From contig JARFTZ010000046.1 in NCBI GenBank assembly GCA_029289235.1, forward strand, positions 124,001 to 188,000: a stretch of 64,000 bases of DNA. The letters are read 5' to 3'. The notes beneath the pieces were generated by a model. The model was given only the letters and a program-made list of their open reading frames with translations. It was not told the DNA's origin and did not search any database. Below, one piece after another: positions 17,210 through 27,278 of this stretch. Position numbers and translations under genes: made by a program. Origin of the DNA: Gammaproteobacteria bacterium. Its GTDB lineage: Bacteria; Pseudomonadota; Gammaproteobacteria; Burkholderiales; Rhodocyclaceae. Within the stretch, counting starts at the first letter, position 1. Every line of letters begins with the position of its first letter.

Positions 17210-17294
17210 AGGAGAGGCAGAATCCGGGAAAAAAGCAAGAGCGGGATGATAGCACAGCCCCCCCTTTCCCACCCGGATTATGAAAGCTTCGCAG

Positions 17295-17324
17295 TTGCGG
17301 GCGGCGGCGGCCTCGCGCTATAGT
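17295..17324 (+). promoter_or_regulatory. Candidate sigma-70 promoter of the gcv operon
   Basis: TTGCGG (17295-17300), 18-bp spacer, TATAGT (17319-17324). The expected start site at about 17331 falls directly on the first base-paired strand of the glycine riboswitch, which supports the call. Confidence 0.7.
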
Positions 17325-17330
17325 TCGACC

Positions 17331-17570
17331 CGCGAACGGGAGAGAGCGGCAGTGAAACACCGGCAACACACCTCCCGCCGCCGAAGGCGCAATCCACCCG
17401 AAAACGCTCAGGCAAAAGGACCGTTCGTGCAATGAACTCTGGAGAGCGGCGCCTGTGTCATGGCGCCCACCGATGGGGCAACGTAGTGGACAGCCAATGA
17501 ACTGTCCATCGCGATAATCTCTCAGGTACAAGGACAGGGGGGTGAACCCGGCAGGGGTTCACCCTTTTTT
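17331..17570 (+). promoter_or_regulatory. Tandem glycine riboswitch with intrinsic-terminator expression platform
   Basis: Two glycine aptamers in a row. Aptamer 1 is closed by CGAACGG/CCGTTCG (17333-17339 with 17421-17427) and contains GGGAGAG, CCGAAGGCGCAATCC and CTCAGGCAAAAGGAC. Aptamer 2 (about 17432-17537) contains CTGGAGAG, CCACCGATGGGGCAAC and CTCTCAGGTACAAGGAC. Directly behind is a terminator: GGGTGAACCC/GGGTTCACCC (17540-17549 and 17555-17564) plus six T. Known gcvT riboswitches of this layout allow transcription of the glycine cleavage operon when glycine is abundant; the terminator here predicts control by premature termination. Confidence 0.96.
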
Positions 17571-17613
17571 CGTTTCTGGAACCCGTTTCAAAACCTTTTC
17601 CCAAGGGATTGAT

Positions 17614-18693
17614 ATGACGCAGAAAACTGTCCTTAACGACGCCCATCGCCGCCTCGGCGCGAAGATGGTCGACTTCGGCGGCTGGGGCATGCCGCTCCAC
17701 TACGGCTCACAGATCGAGGAACATCACGCGGTGCGCCGCGACTGCGGCATGTTCGACGTCTCGCACATGTGCGCCGTCGACGTCACGGGCAAGGACGCCA
17801 AAGCGTTCCTGCTACGCCTGATCGCCAACAACGTCGACAAGCTCCGGGAATCCGGCAAGGCCCTCTACAGCGCGATGCTCAACGAGACCGGCAGGGTGGT
17901 CGACGACCTCATCGTCTATTTCATCGCCGACGGCCGCTACCGCGTGGTCATCAATGCCGGCACCGCGGAGAAGGATCTGGCGTGGATGGCGGCAAGGCTC
18001 GCCGACTGGCAACTCGACGTAACCATCGCCGCCCGCCGTGACCTGGCGATGATCGCCGTGCAGGGGCCGAACGCCAAGGAGCGCGTCTGGCAGGTTCTGC
18101 CTGAAACGCGCCCGGCCAGCGAGTCGCTCAAGCCGTTTTATGGCGTCACCGTTGGCGACTGTTTCGTTGCCACCACCGGCTACACGGGTGAAGCGGGCTT
18201 CGAGTTGGCTCTTCCCGCCGCGCAGGCCGAATCACTCTGGCAGAAACTGCTCGACGCCGGCGTCAGGCCGATCGGCCTCGGCGCCCGCGACACGCTGCGC
18301 CTCGAAGCGGGCATGAACCTCTACGGGCAAGACATGGATGAATCGGTGTCGCCGCTCGACGCCGGACTCGCCTGGACGGTCGATCTTGCCGCGCCCCGCG
18401 ACTTCGTCGGCAAGGCCGCCCTGCTCGCCCGGCCGCAGCAGCAGCAATTCCTCGGCCTGCGCCTGGTCGACAAGGGCGTCCTGCGCGCACACCAGAAAGT
18501 CGTCACCGCGCACGGCGACGGCGAGATCACCAGCGGTACCTTCTCACCGACCCTGCAGCAGTCCATCGCCCTCGCCCGCCTGCCGCTGGCGTGCGCCATC
18601 GGCGAAACAGTCAAGGTCCAGATCCGCGACAAGCTGCTCGATGCCGAAATCGTCAAACCCTGCTTTGTCCGAAACGGCAAGGCGCTGATTTAA
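17614..18693 (+). CDS. gcvT: Glycine cleavage system T protein (aminomethyltransferase)
   Basis: 359 aa. It transfers the methylene group from the aminomethyl-lipoyl H protein to tetrahydrofolate, releasing ammonia. Family features: [21 protein letters not shown] near 21-41, FDVSHMC, VDDLIVY around 97-103, and GYTGEAGFE near 190. Start at 17614 ([11 protein letters not shown]) with AAGG about 8 nt upstream; an upstream in-frame start would lie inside the riboswitch terminator and is rejected. First gene of gcvT-gcvH-gcvP under the glycine riboswitch. Confidence 0.97.
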   Translation: MTQKTVLNDAHRRLGAKMVDFGGWGMPLHYGSQIEEHHAVRRDCGMFDVSHMCAVDVTGKDAKAFLLRLIANNVDKLRESGKALYSAMLNETGRVVDDLIVYFIADGRYRVVINAGTAEKDLAWMAARLADWQLDVTIAARRDLAMIAVQGPNAKERVWQVLPETRPASESLKPFYGVTVGDCFVATTGYTGEAGFELALPAAQAESLWQKLLDAGVRPIGLGARDTLRLEAGMNLYGQDMDESVSPLDAGLAWTVDLAAPRDFVGKAALLARPQQQQFLGLRLVDKGVLRAHQKVVTAHGDGEITSGTFSPTLQQSIALARLPLACAIGETVKVQIRDKLLDAEIVKPCFVRNGKALI

Positions 18694-18723
18694 CCCCACC
18701 CGACTCAATCTTCAGGAGCCATG

Positions 18724-19104
18724 ATGAACATTCCTTCCGATCTCAAATACACCAAGAGCCACGAGTGGGTGCGCGTCGAAGCCGACGGCACGGTCACGGT
18801 CGGCATCACCGATCACGCCCAGGAGTTGTTGGGCGACCTCGTCTTCGTCGAACTGCCGGATGTCGGCAAGGAACTCGCCGCCGAGCAGGAAGCCGCCGTC
18901 GTCGAGTCGGTCAAGGCCGCCTCGGACGTCTATGCGCCGATCGCCGGCACGGTGGTTGCCGTGAATGACGCTGTTCCCGACGCACCCGAGAGCGTCAACC
19001 AGGATGCCTACGCCGCTTGGCTGTTCAAGATGAAGCCGGCGAACGCCGCCGATATCGACGCCCTGCTCGACGCAACAGCCTACGCTGCCAGCGCGGCGGA
19101 ATAA
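18724..19104 (+). CDS. gcvH: Glycine cleavage system H protein
   Basis: 126 aa lipoyl carrier that shuttles the aminomethyl group between GcvP, GcvT and lipoamide dehydrogenase. The lipoylated Lys lies in ESVKAASD at about residue 62, with the family start [15 protein letters not shown]. Two ATG codons stand side by side (18721, 18724); the AGGAG site at 18713-18717 is better spaced for the second. It lies 27-30 nt after gcvT. Confidence 0.97.
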   Translation: MNIPSDLKYTKSHEWVRVEADGTVTVGITDHAQELLGDLVFVELPDVGKELAAEQEAAVVESVKAASDVYAPIAGTVVAVNDAVPDAPESVNQDAYAAWLFKMKPANAADIDALLDATAYAASAAE

Positions 19105-19191
19105 CGCCACCGCGACTCAGCATTCACGGGCCGCCGCCCTGCATCGAGCGGCCCGTTTTCCACGACCGTATTCGCCTGTTCCGGACCTGTC

Positions 19192-22077
19192 ATGTCGCTC
19201 AGTCCCCTTACCAGCGTCTCCCTGAACGTTCTTGAAAACCGCGACGAGTTCATCGCCCGTCACATCGGCCCGTCGCCGGAGGATATTCCGGCCATGCTCG
19301 ACGCCATCGGCGCGGCGTCGGTCGTCGCGCTGATCGACGAAACCGTGCCGGCGGCGATCCGTCTGCCGGCGCCGCTTCCGCTGCCCGCCCCCCGCCCAGA
19401 AGCCGAAGCCCTCGCCGCACTCAAGGCCGTCGCTGAAAAGAACGTCATCAACCAATCGCTGATCGGCATGGGCTACGCCGACACGCTGACGCCGACGGTG
19501 ATCCTGCGCAACGTGCTGGAAAACCCGGGCTGGTATACGGCCTACACCCCTTACCAGGCGGAAATCGCGCAAGGCCGGCTGGAAGCGCTGCTCAATTACC
19601 AGCAGATGGTCATCGACCTGACCGGGCTGGAACTGGCCAACGCCTCGCTGCTCGACGAGGCGACCGCCGCCGCCGAGGCGATGACGATGGCGCGGCGGGT
19701 CAGCAAGTCCAAATCGAATCTGTTTTTCGTCGACGCGCTGTGCTTCCCGCAGACGATCGACGTGCTGAAGACCCGTGCCGGCTATTTCGGCTTCGAGCTC
19801 ATTTTCGGCAGCCCAGAGGATGCGGTGCAGCAGGACGTTTTCGGCGCCCTCTTCCAGTATCCGAACGATGCCGGCGAGGTCATCGACCTCAGCGGCCCGA
19901 TCGCCGCCGTAAAGTCGCGCGGCGGCGTGGTTGCCGTCGCCGCCGACCCGATGGCGCTGGTACTGCTGAAATCGCCCGGCGAAATGGGCGCCGACATCGC
20001 GCTCGGCTCGACGCAGCGTTTCGGCATCCCGATGGGCTTCGGCGGTCCGCACGCGGCGTACTTCGCCACCCGCGACGAACACAAGCGGCAGGTGCCCGGC
20101 CGCATCATCGGCGTCTCGGTCGACGCGCGCGGCAAGCGGGCGCTGCGCATGGCGCTGCAGACACGCGAGCAGCACATCCGCCGCGAAAAGGCCAACTCGA
20201 ACATCTGCACCTCGCAAGTGCTGCTCGCCAACATGGCCGGCATGTACGCCGTCTATCACGGCCCGCAAGGGTTGCGAACGATTGCCGAGCGTATCCACCG
20301 GCTGACCGCCCTTTTCTCCGAAGCGGTCAGGCAAGCGGGAACCGCCGTGCTCAACACCCATGTCTTCGACACGGTGCGCATCGATCTCGGAGCGCGGGCG
20401 TCGTCCGTGTATCAAGCCGCGCTCGCCGCAGGCTTCAACCTGCGTCTCGTTGGCGACGGCGTCCTTGGTGTCGCCTTCAACGAAACGACGAGGCGCGACG
20501 ACGTCGCGGCGCTGGTGAAGCTCGTTGCCGGCGTCTCCGTCGACCTCGATGCGCTCGACTGCCAGTTGCAGACGCAGGACGAATATCTGCCGGCCGCCTT
20601 GCGCCGGACCGACGCAATTCTGAGCCACCCGGTGTTCAACCGTTACCACACCGAACACGAGATGTTGCGCTACCTGAAGCGGCTGCAGAACAAGGATCTG
20701 GCACTCGACCACTCGATGATCTCGCTCGGCTCGTGCACCATGAAGCTCAACGCCACCAGCGAGATGATCCCGATTTCCTGGCCGGAGTTCGCCAGGTTGC
20801 ATCCGTTCGCGCCGATCGACCAAGCGAAAGGCTACATGGAGATGATCGGCGGACTGGAAAGCTGGCTGAAGGCGATCACCGGCTTCGACGCGATCAGCAT
20901 GCAGTCGAACTCGGGCGCACAGGGCGAATACGCCGGGATCGTCGCCATCCGCCGCTACCACGCCAGCCGCGGCGAGAGCCACCGCAACATCTGCCTGATC
21001 CCCAAGTCGGCGCACGGCACCAACCCGGCGACCGCGCAGATGTGCGGACTGGAGATCGTTGTAGTGAACTGCGACGAGAATGGCAACGTCGATGTCGCCG
21101 ACCTGAAGACCAAAGCTGAACAACATTCTGCGAACCTCGCCTGCCTGATGATCACCTACCCCTCGACGCACGGCGTCTTCGAGGAAGCGGTCAAGGAAAT
21201 CTGCGCCGTCATCCACGCCCACGGCGGCCAGGTCTACATGGACGGCGCCAACCTCAACGCGCAGGTCGGCCTGACCTCGCCGGGCCATATCGGCGCCGAC
21301 GTCAGCCACATGAACCTGCACAAGACCTTCGCCATCCCGCACGGCGGCGGCGGACCGGGCATGGGTCCGATCGGCCTGAAAGCGCACCTCGCTCCGTTCA
21401 TGGCCAACCACGCCGTGCAGCCGATCGACGGGCCGCACCGGGGGCAAAGCGCCGTCTCCGCCGCGCCGTGGGGTTCGGCATCGATCCTGCCGATCTCGTG
21501 GATGTACATCGCGATGCTCGGCGGCGCCGGCCTGCAGCGCGCTACTGAAGCCGCCATCCTCAACGCCAATTACATTGCCGCCCGGCTGAGCGAGCACTAC
21601 CCGGTGCTCTACACCGGCACCCACGGCCGCGTCGCGCACGAATGCATCCTCGACATCCGCCCGATCAAGGCAGCGACGGGCATCGCCGAGATCGACATCG
21701 CCAAGCGCCTGATGGACTACGGCTTCCACGCACCGACAGTCAGCTTCCCGGTGGCCGGCACGATCATGGTCGAGCCGACCGAATCGGAATCGAAGGCCGA
21801 GCTCGACCGCTTCATCGCCGCAATGATCGCCATCCGCGAGGAAATCCGGAAAATTGAACAGGGCGTCTGGCCAACCGCCGGCAACCCGCTCAAGCACGCA
21901 CCGCACACGCAGGCGGATATCGTCGGCGAGTGGGATCGACCGTACAGCCGGGAAGAGGCGGTCTTCCCCCTGCCGTATGTGCGCGAAAACAAGTTCTGGC
22001 CGAGCGTCAACCGCATCGACGACGTCTACGGGGACCGGAATCTGTTCTGCTCGTGCGGGCCGCTGGACGAAGCTTGA
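19192..22077 (+). CDS. gcvP: Glycine dehydrogenase (decarboxylating), P protein
   Basis: 961 aa, the full-length fused homodimeric form. PLP enzyme that decarboxylates glycine and loads the aminomethyl group onto GcvH. N-terminal [10 protein letters not shown] (22-31) and the C-terminal PLP site [20 protein letters not shown] around 705-724, with the Schiff-base Lys in HKT. Last gene of the riboswitch-controlled operon, 87 nt after gcvH. Its start is fixed by the NRDEF..RHIGP N-terminus; the ribosome-binding site is weak. Confidence 0.98.
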   Translation: MSLSPLTSVSLNVLENRDEFIARHIGPSPEDIPAMLDAIGAASVVALIDETVPAAIRLPAPLPLPAPRPEAEALAALKAVAEKNVINQSLIGMGYADTLTPTVILRNVLENPGWYTAYTPYQAEIAQGRLEALLNYQQMVIDLTGLELANASLLDEATAAAEAMTMARRVSKSKSNLFFVDALCFPQTIDVLKTRAGYFGFELIFGSPEDAVQQDVFGALFQYPNDAGEVIDLSGPIAAVKSRGGVVAVAADPMALVLLKSPGEMGADIALGSTQRFGIPMGFGGPHAAYFATRDEHKRQVPGRIIGVSVDARGKRALRMALQTREQHIRREKANSNICTSQVLLANMAGMYAVYHGPQGLRTIAERIHRLTALFSEAVRQAGTAVLNTHVFDTVRIDLGARASSVYQAALAAGFNLRLVGDGVLGVAFNETTRRDDVAALVKLVAGVSVDLDALDCQLQTQDEYLPAALRRTDAILSHPVFNRYHTEHEMLRYLKRLQNKDLALDHSMISLGSCTMKLNATSEMIPISWPEFARLHPFAPIDQAKGYMEMIGGLESWLKAITGFDAISMQSNSGAQGEYAGIVAIRRYHASRGESHRNICLIPKSAHGTNPATAQMCGLEIVVVNCDENGNVDVADLKTKAEQHSANLACLMITYPSTHGVFEEAVKEICAVIHAHGGQVYMDGANLNAQVGLTSPGHIGADVSHMNLHKTFAIPHGGGGPGMGPIGLKAHLAPFMANHAVQPIDGPHRGQSAVSAAPWGSASILPISWMYIAMLGGAGLQRATEAAILNANYIAARLSEHYPVLYTGTHGRVAHECILDIRPIKAATGIAEIDIAKRLMDYGFHAPTVSFPVAGTIMVEPTESESKAELDRFIAAMIAIREEIRKIEQGVWPTAGNPLKHAPHTQADIVGEWDRPYSREEAVFPLPYVRENKFWPSVNRIDDVYGDRNLFCSCGPLDEA

Positions 22078-22293
22078 GCAAATAGAGATAGCCCGGCCAG
22101 TCCTGCACTGACCGCCACCAACCGTTTTTCGCGCTTCCGCCCCGATGTCGGGTGTCGGGAGCGCCTTCCCCTTGTCGACTTCCAGACGACGAGCTTCCTC
22201 AGCTCGCGGATCGTTCGCCTTTCCGAACAGACAAGGCGCGATCTGCACGGAAACCTGAACGGGCGCGCGAAGAAAAATAAAATCAGCCCAAAT

Positions 22294-22306
22294 AATCAAT
22301 ACGTTA
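22294..22306 (+). promoter_or_regulatory. IHF binding site upstream of the aspA sigma-54 promoter
   Basis: AATCAATACGTTA matches the IHF consensus WATCAANNNNTTR at every position, in an AT-rich stretch. It is centred about 30 nt upstream of the -24/-12 promoter, where IHF bends DNA so that an upstream-bound NtrC-type activator can touch sigma-54 polymerase. Confidence 0.75.
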
Positions 22307-22321
22307 AAAACCCCAAGGTGC

Positions 22322-22337
22322 TGGCACGCCCTGTGCA
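22322..22337 (+). promoter_or_regulatory. Sigma-54 (-24/-12) promoter for aspA-dctA
   Basis: TGGCACGCCCTGTGCA agrees with TGGCACG-N4-TTGCW except for one base; the invariant GG and GC are 10 nt apart. Start site expected near 22348, about 52 nt before aspA. A possible activator half-site pair GTTCG-N6-CGAAC is at 22213-22228. The sigma-54 activator DctD is encoded downstream (27253-28572). The remaining sequence from 22078 to 22290 has no gene that I can support. Confidence 0.82.
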
Positions 22338-22399
22338 ATACAACAGCCACCGGGCAAACCGGCAAGGCTGTGGCCCATTCCACAAACGCAGGAGCCAAG

Positions 22400-23818
22400 A
22401 TGAGCACCGACACTACGACCTATCGCATCGAAAAAGATTTTCTGGGAGAAAAACAGATTCCGGCGGACGCCTACTATGGCGTGCAGACGCAGCGCGGCAA
22501 GGACAACTTTCACATCACCGGCACGCAGATGTCGGCCGAGCCCTACTTCGTCAAGGCCTTCGGCTACGTGAAGAAAGCGGCGGCGATGGCCAACCGCGAT
22601 CTCGGCTGCCTTGACGGCAAGATCGCCAACGCCATCATCGGCGCGTGTGACCGGCTGATCGCCGGCGAACTGCGCGAGCACTTTGTTACCGACTTCATCC
22701 AGGGCGGCGCCGGCACCTCGGTGAACATGAACGCCAACGAAGTCATCGCCAACGTCGCGCTCGAGGCACTGGGGCACCAGAAAGGCGACTACCACATCAT
22801 CAACCCGAACGACCATGTCAATTTCGGGCAATCGACCAACGACGTCTATCCGACCGCCTTCCGCCTGGCGCTGATCCTGCGCCTCGCCAGCTACATGGAA
22901 GCGCTGCGCAAGCTGCAAGGCTCGTTCTTCGCCAAGGCCAAGGAGTTCGAGCGCGTACTCAAGATGGGCCGCACCCATCTGCAGGACGCCGTACCGATGT
23001 CGCTCGGCCAGGAGTTCCACGGCTGGGGCACGACCATCGGCGAGGAAGTCGAGCGCATCACCGAAGTGCGCAACCTGCTGCGCGAGATCAACCTCGGCGC
23101 CACGGCCATCGGCACCATGGTCACAGCCGCTCCCGGCTACCCGCAATTGGCCACCAAATACTTGTCGGAACTGACCGACGTCCAGTTCATCCTCGGCGGC
23201 GACCTTGTGGAAGCGACTTCGGACACCGGCGCCTACGTGCAGCTTTCCGGCGTCCTGAAGCGCACCTCGACCAAGCTGACCAAGATCTGCAACGACATCC
23301 GCATGCTGGCCTCCGGTCCGCGCTGCGGCCTGAATGAAATCAACCTGCCGCAGATGCAGCCGGGCAGCTCGATCATGCCGGGCAAAGTCAATCCGGTGAT
23401 CCCGGAAGTGGTCAACCAGACCGGATTCCTGGTCATCGGTCTCGACCTGACCGTCACACTGGCCGCATCGGCGGGGCAGTTGCAGCTCAACGTGATGGAA
23501 CCGGTGATCACCTACGCCCTGTTCAAGTCCATCTTCACCATGGAGAACGCGGTCAACAGCCTGCGCACGAACTGCATCGACGGCATCACCGCCAACGCCG
23601 AGCACACGCGCAACATGGTCCTCAACTCGCTGGGAATCATCACGGTCCTCAAACCATCGCTTGGCTACAAGCAGTGTGCCGAAATCGCCCGCGAGTGCTA
23701 CCAGACCGGAAAGTCGCTGCACGACGTGGTGGTCAAGGAGCGGAAGCTGCTGACCCAGGATCGCTGGGACGAGGTTTTCTCGTTCGAAAACCTGATCAAT
23801 CCGAAGTTCGAGAAGTAA
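22400..23818 (+). CDS. aspA: Aspartate ammonia-lyase
   Basis: 472 aa. Converts aspartate to fumarate and ammonia. Fumarase/aspartase superfamily signature SSIMPGKVNP at about 324-333, plus TNDVYPTAFRLA and GRTHLQDAVP regions; the N-terminus EKDFLGEKQIPADAYYGVQT is aspartase-type. Start at 22400 (MSTDTTTYRIEKD) with GCAGGAGCC upstream. It precedes the C4-dicarboxylate carrier dctA by 73 nt and sits behind a sigma-54 promoter, so fumarate/aspartate uptake and deamination are probably coregulated by DctBD. A hairpin (23825-23846, 9-bp stem, no T-run) separates the two genes. Confidence 0.96.
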   Translation: MSTDTTTYRIEKDFLGEKQIPADAYYGVQTQRGKDNFHITGTQMSAEPYFVKAFGYVKKAAAMANRDLGCLDGKIANAIIGACDRLIAGELREHFVTDFIQGGAGTSVNMNANEVIANVALEALGHQKGDYHIINPNDHVNFGQSTNDVYPTAFRLALILRLASYMEALRKLQGSFFAKAKEFERVLKMGRTHLQDAVPMSLGQEFHGWGTTIGEEVERITEVRNLLREINLGATAIGTMVTAAPGYPQLATKYLSELTDVQFILGGDLVEATSDTGAYVQLSGVLKRTSTKLTKICNDIRMLASGPRCGLNEINLPQMQPGSSIMPGKVNPVIPEVVNQTGFLVIGLDLTVTLAASAGQLQLNVMEPVITYALFKSIFTMENAVNSLRTNCIDGITANAEHTRNMVLNSLGIITVLKPSLGYKQCAEIARECYQTGKSLHDVVVKERKLLTQDRWDEVFSFENLINPKFEK

Positions 23819-23824
23819 CCCGGA

Positions 23825-23846
23825 AAGGCCGGCTGCCGCCGGCCTT
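23825..23846 (+). terminator. Intergenic hairpin aspA/dctA
   Basis: AAGGCCGGC / GCCGGCCTT, 9-bp stem with 4-nt loop, 6 nt after the aspA stop. Without a T-run it is more likely a stability or processing element than a terminator, consistent with cotranscription of aspA and dctA. Confidence 0.45.
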
Positions 23847-23891
23847 CAGGAAACCAAGTTTTCAACACAATCCTTCAAGGAGGAGTCTCAC

Positions 23892-25220
23892 ATGGCAACA
23901 AAGAAAGGCAAGCTTGATTGGTACTTCAAGTCCAATCTTCTCTCCCGGATCATGATCGCCCTGGTCGCCGGCGTGGTCGTCGGCATTGCGCTCGGCTATG
24001 GCGATCAGGACACCGTCAAGGCGTTCGTGGATAACACCAAAGTCTTCGGCGACATCTTCATCCGCCTGCTGAAAATGATCGTCGTGCCGGTCATCCTGTT
24101 CTCGCTGATCAGTGGTGCTGCCAGCATCGCGCCGTCGAAACTCGGCCGGGTCGGTGTCAAGATCATCGCCTTCTACATGGCCACGTCCGCGCTGTCCGTG
24201 TCGCTTGGGCTGTTCTTCGCCAACATCATCCAGCCGGGCAACGGTCTCGGTCTCGTCGGAACGGCAGGCGTGCAAGGCAAGGCGGCCGCCGCCCCGTCGC
24301 TGGCCACCGTCTTCCTCAACATCATCCCGACCAACCCGGCCGAGTCGCTGGCCAAGGGCGACGTGTTGCCGATCATCTTCTTCGCCATGCTTTTCGGTCT
24401 GGCCATTTCCTTCCTGAAGGATTCGAAGGATGAATCGCTGGTGAAGAGCGCAGGAACCCTGCACGACATGGTCAACGCCGCCGCCGAGACAATGTACAAG
24501 ATCGTGAACGGCATCATGCAGTACGCCCCGATCGGCGTCTTCTTCCTGATCTCCATCGTCTTCGCCCAGCAGGGCCCGAAAGCACTCGGCCCGCTGCTGA
24601 TGGTGACGCTCACCGTGTACCTCGCGCTGATCGCCCTGACGGTCATCGGCTATGGCGGCCTGCTCGCGGTGTTCCGCATGGGCTTCTTCAAGTTCCTCAA
24701 GGGCGCCAACGAAGCCATGATCACCGCCTTCGTCACCCGTTCGTCGAGCGGTTCCTTGCCGGTCACGATGCGCGTCTGTGAAGAAAAGCTGGGCATCCCG
24801 CGTTCGATCTCGTCCTTCACCCTGCCGCTCGGCGCCACCATTAACATGAACGGCACGGCGATCTACCTCGGCGTCTGCGCCATGTTCATCGGCTACGCCA
24901 TCGGCCAGCCGCTGACCTTCGCCCAGCAGATGACTGTCGTCACCACCGCCACCCTGGCCGCCATCGGCACCGCCGGTGTTCCTGGCGCCGGCGCAATCAT
25001 GCTGCTGATGGTGATGGAATCGATCGGCCTGAAGGTCGAAGCCGGTTCTGCCGTGGCTGCCGGTTACGCGATGATCCTCGGCATCGACGCACTGCTCGAC
25101 ATGGGCCGCACCTGCCTGAACGTCACCGGCGACATGGTGTGCACTGCCATCGTTGCCAAGGGCGAAGACGAAATGGACATGAGCCGCTGGGAAGGCCAGG
25201 AAGCGAAAGCGACCGCCTGA
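23892..25220 (+). CDS. dctA: Dicarboxylate:cation symporter, DctA-like
   Basis: 442 aa, DAACS/glutamate-transporter fold with about eight transmembrane helices and two re-entrant loops. Seen: the Ser-rich hairpin TRSSSGSLP near 278-286, the NMNGT sodium/substrate motif in GATINMNGTAIY (about 315-326) and the C-terminal LDMGRTCLNVTGD (about 398-410), whose Asp/Arg/Asn bind the substrate carboxylates. Arg in this helix fits a dicarboxylate rather than neutral amino acid carrier. Good GGAGG site before the ATG. It follows aspA and lies upstream of dctBD with a strong terminator between, so its regulator sits in the next transcription unit. Confidence 0.92.
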   Translation: MATKKGKLDWYFKSNLLSRIMIALVAGVVVGIALGYGDQDTVKAFVDNTKVFGDIFIRLLKMIVVPVILFSLISGAASIAPSKLGRVGVKIIAFYMATSALSVSLGLFFANIIQPGNGLGLVGTAGVQGKAAAAPSLATVFLNIIPTNPAESLAKGDVLPIIFFAMLFGLAISFLKDSKDESLVKSAGTLHDMVNAAAETMYKIVNGIMQYAPIGVFFLISIVFAQQGPKALGPLLMVTLTVYLALIALTVIGYGGLLAVFRMGFFKFLKGANEAMITAFVTRSSSGSLPVTMRVCEEKLGIPRSISSFTLPLGATINMNGTAIYLGVCAMFIGYAIGQPLTFAQQMTVVTTATLAAIGTAGVPGAGAIMLLMVMESIGLKVEAGSAVAAGYAMILGIDALLDMGRTCLNVTGDMVCTAIVAKGEDEMDMSRWEGQEAKATA

Positions 25221-25278
25221 CCTCCGACTCCAACTGCGATCAAGCCCGCGCCTGAGCCTGCCGGCGCGGTCTTTGCCA

Positions 25279-25310
25279 CGGCCCCGGACCTCCCCCGGGG
25301 CCGTTTTTTT
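25279..25310 (+). terminator. Intrinsic terminator after dctA
   Basis: CGGCCCCGG / CCGGGGCCG with a 7-nt loop (25288-25294) and seven T (25304-25310). Ends the aspA-dctA unit. Confidence 0.93.
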
Positions 25311-25388
25311 CCTCCCGGTGTCGCCGTGTTCTCTCGACGGCACCACTGAGCTACCATCGGACCTCTGTCCGCAACGCCTGACTGCCGT

Positions 25389-27278
25389 ATGCGCCAACTT
25401 AACCCGCTCCGACTGCTCCTCGTTCTCACCTCCGTTGCCATCCTGGTCGGTGCCGTCGCCTGGGGCACCTACCGGATCAGTCAGCAGATGGGCCTGTCGG
25501 AACTGCAGGCCACCGGTCGCCACCGCCTGGACCTCTACGCCACCAGCCTGGAACGCGAAATCGGCAAATACGCCTATTTCCCCGCCACGCTCGGACTCGA
25601 ACGCGACGTGCTCGACCTCCTGGCCCAGCCAGACAATTCCCGCCTGGCCGGTACGCTGAACAGCTATCTGGAACGGCTCAACGAACGGGCCGGCACCCTC
25701 GCCATCTATATCCTCGACCGCCGCGGCAAGGTTCTCGCCTCAAGCAACTGGCGACGCGGCGACAGCTTCGTCGGGGAAGATCTCTCTTTCCGCGAATATT
25801 TCCGCGATGCCATGGAAAACGGCAACGGCCGCCTGTTCGGTATCGGCACGACACGCAGCGAGCCGGGGTATTACCTCTCGTCCGCCCTCGCCGATCAGGA
25901 CAAGGTACTCGGCGTGGCCGTGGTCAAGGTCAGCCTGGAACAGCTCGAAAAATCCTGGACGACCGTCGAAGCGCCGGTGCTCGTCGCCGACGAGAACGGT
26001 GTCGTCATCCTCAGTTCGGTCCAGGACTGGAAATTCACCACGCTGCGGCCGCTCGACGAAAGCACACGCAACCTTTTCGACCGTACGCAGCAATACAACC
26101 GACGCGCCCTCCAGCCGCTCGGCGTCACGGAACTCTCGCTGCTTGATTTCGGCGCCCGGGTCGTCCGCCTCAATCACGAGCAGCAGGAAACCGTCACGGC
26201 CTATCCGGTTGCCGGGAAATTCCTCTGGCAGTCGCTGCCGATGCCCGGCACGCCGTGGACCCTCACCGTGTTCTCCCATATCGACCCGGTCGAAAGCATG
26301 AGCCGCATTCGCGCCGCCGTAGCCGGGATCACCGCCATCCTCCTTTACATTCTCGCGGCGATGTTTCTGCAGCGGCGGCGCCATCTGCGCGACCGCCTGG
26401 CCGCCCGCGAAGCGCTGCAAAAAGCCTACGACGAACTCGAACGCAAGGTCGAGGAGCGCACCGCCGACCTGTCGGCCGCCAACCGCCAGTTGCAGGACGA
26501 AGTCGCCGAACGCACCCGCGCCGAGCGCACCTTGCGCGCCGCGCAGGACGAACTGATCCAGGCTGGGAAACTCGCCGTCATCGGCCAGCTCTCGGCAGGA
26601 ATCGTGCACGAACTCAATCAGCCGCTGGCCGCCCTGCGAACGCTGTCAGGCAACGCGACGCGTTTTCTCGAACGCGGCGACGAAGCGACGGCACGCGCCA
26701 ATCTCGAGCGGATCGGTCAGCTGGTCGACCGTATGGGCCAGATTACCGGCCAACTGAAAGCCTTTGCCCGCAAATCAACGGGCGAGGCCCAGCCGGTGGA
26801 CCTGCGCACGGTCGTCAGCAACGCGGTCGCGCTCCTGGATCAACGCCTGCGTGCGGCTGGCGCGACCGTCAACACCCATCTGCCTGAACTCCCCGCGATG
26901 GCGCTGTGCGACCCCAACCGGATCGAACAGGTCGTCGTCAATCTGGTCGGCAACGCCATCGACGCCGTCGCCGGCCAGGAACAGTGCAAGATCGAAATCG
27001 GCATGGAGACCGACGACAGCGCCATCGCCCTGCACGTACGCGATCACGGGCCCGGGCTGAGCGACGAGGCGCGCCGGCGGCTTTTCGAACCCTTCTTCAC
27101 CACCAAGGAGGCTGGGCATGGCCTGGGCCTCGGCCTGGCGATTTCCGCCGGAATCGTCAACGATTTCGGTGGTACCCTCACCGGCGCCAACCACCCCGAA
27201 GGCGGGGCGATATTCACCCTGGAACTTCCACTCGACCGAACGCCAGCAGCGCATGAATCTCAAGGTACTCATCATTGA
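25389..27278 (+). CDS. dctB: C4-dicarboxylate sensor histidine kinase DctB
   Basis: 629 aa membrane kinase. TM1 at about 9-27, periplasmic PDC/dCache sensor at about 28-305, TM2 near 310-328, a coiled-coil linker, then HisKA with His407 in VHELNQPLAAL and HATPase_c with N box (NLVGNAIDAV), G1 (DHGPGLS) and G2 (GHGLGLGLA). This is the canonical DctB architecture; the family senses succinate, fumarate and malate in the periplasm. The 3' end overlaps dctD by 26 nt. Partner DctD and the nearby aspA-dctA sigma-54 promoter support the assignment. Confidence 0.93.
   Translation: MRQLNPLRLLLVLTSVAILVGAVAWGTYRISQQMGLSELQATGRHRLDLYATSLEREIGKYAYFPATLGLERDVLDLLAQPDNSRLAGTLNSYLERLNERAGTLAIYILDRRGKVLASSNWRRGDSFVGEDLSFREYFRDAMENGNGRLFGIGTTRSEPGYYLSSALADQDKVLGVAVVKVSLEQLEKSWTTVEAPVLVADENGVVILSSVQDWKFTTLRPLDESTRNLFDRTQQYNRRALQPLGVTELSLLDFGARVVRLNHEQQETVTAYPVAGKFLWQSLPMPGTPWTLTVFSHIDPVESMSRIRAAVAGITAILLYILAAMFLQRRRHLRDRLAAREALQKAYDELERKVEERTADLSAANRQLQDEVAERTRAERTLRAAQDELIQAGKLAVIGQLSAGIVHELNQPLAALRTLSGNATRFLERGDEATARANLERIGQLVDRMGQITGQLKAFARKSTGEAQPVDLRTVVSNAVALLDQRLRAAGATVNTHLPELPAMALCDPNRIEQVVVNLVGNAIDAVAGQEQCKIEIGMETDDSAIALHVRDHGPGLSDEARRRLFEPFFTTKEAGHGLGLGLAISAGIVNDFGGTLTGANHPEGGAIFTLELPLDRTPAAHESQGTHH

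Noticed and set aside
19117-22413. Open frame of over 1000 codons on the minus strand across gcvP
   Set aside because: It runs antisense to a perfect GcvP coding sequence, is rich in Arg/Asp/Val/His as expected from the complement of GC-rich codons, and shows no family motif.
22304-25523. Long minus-strand open frames opposite aspA and dctA
   Set aside because: Both are mirror images of well-supported plus-strand genes; composition (Gln/Asp/His/Arg-rich) is that of antisense frames.
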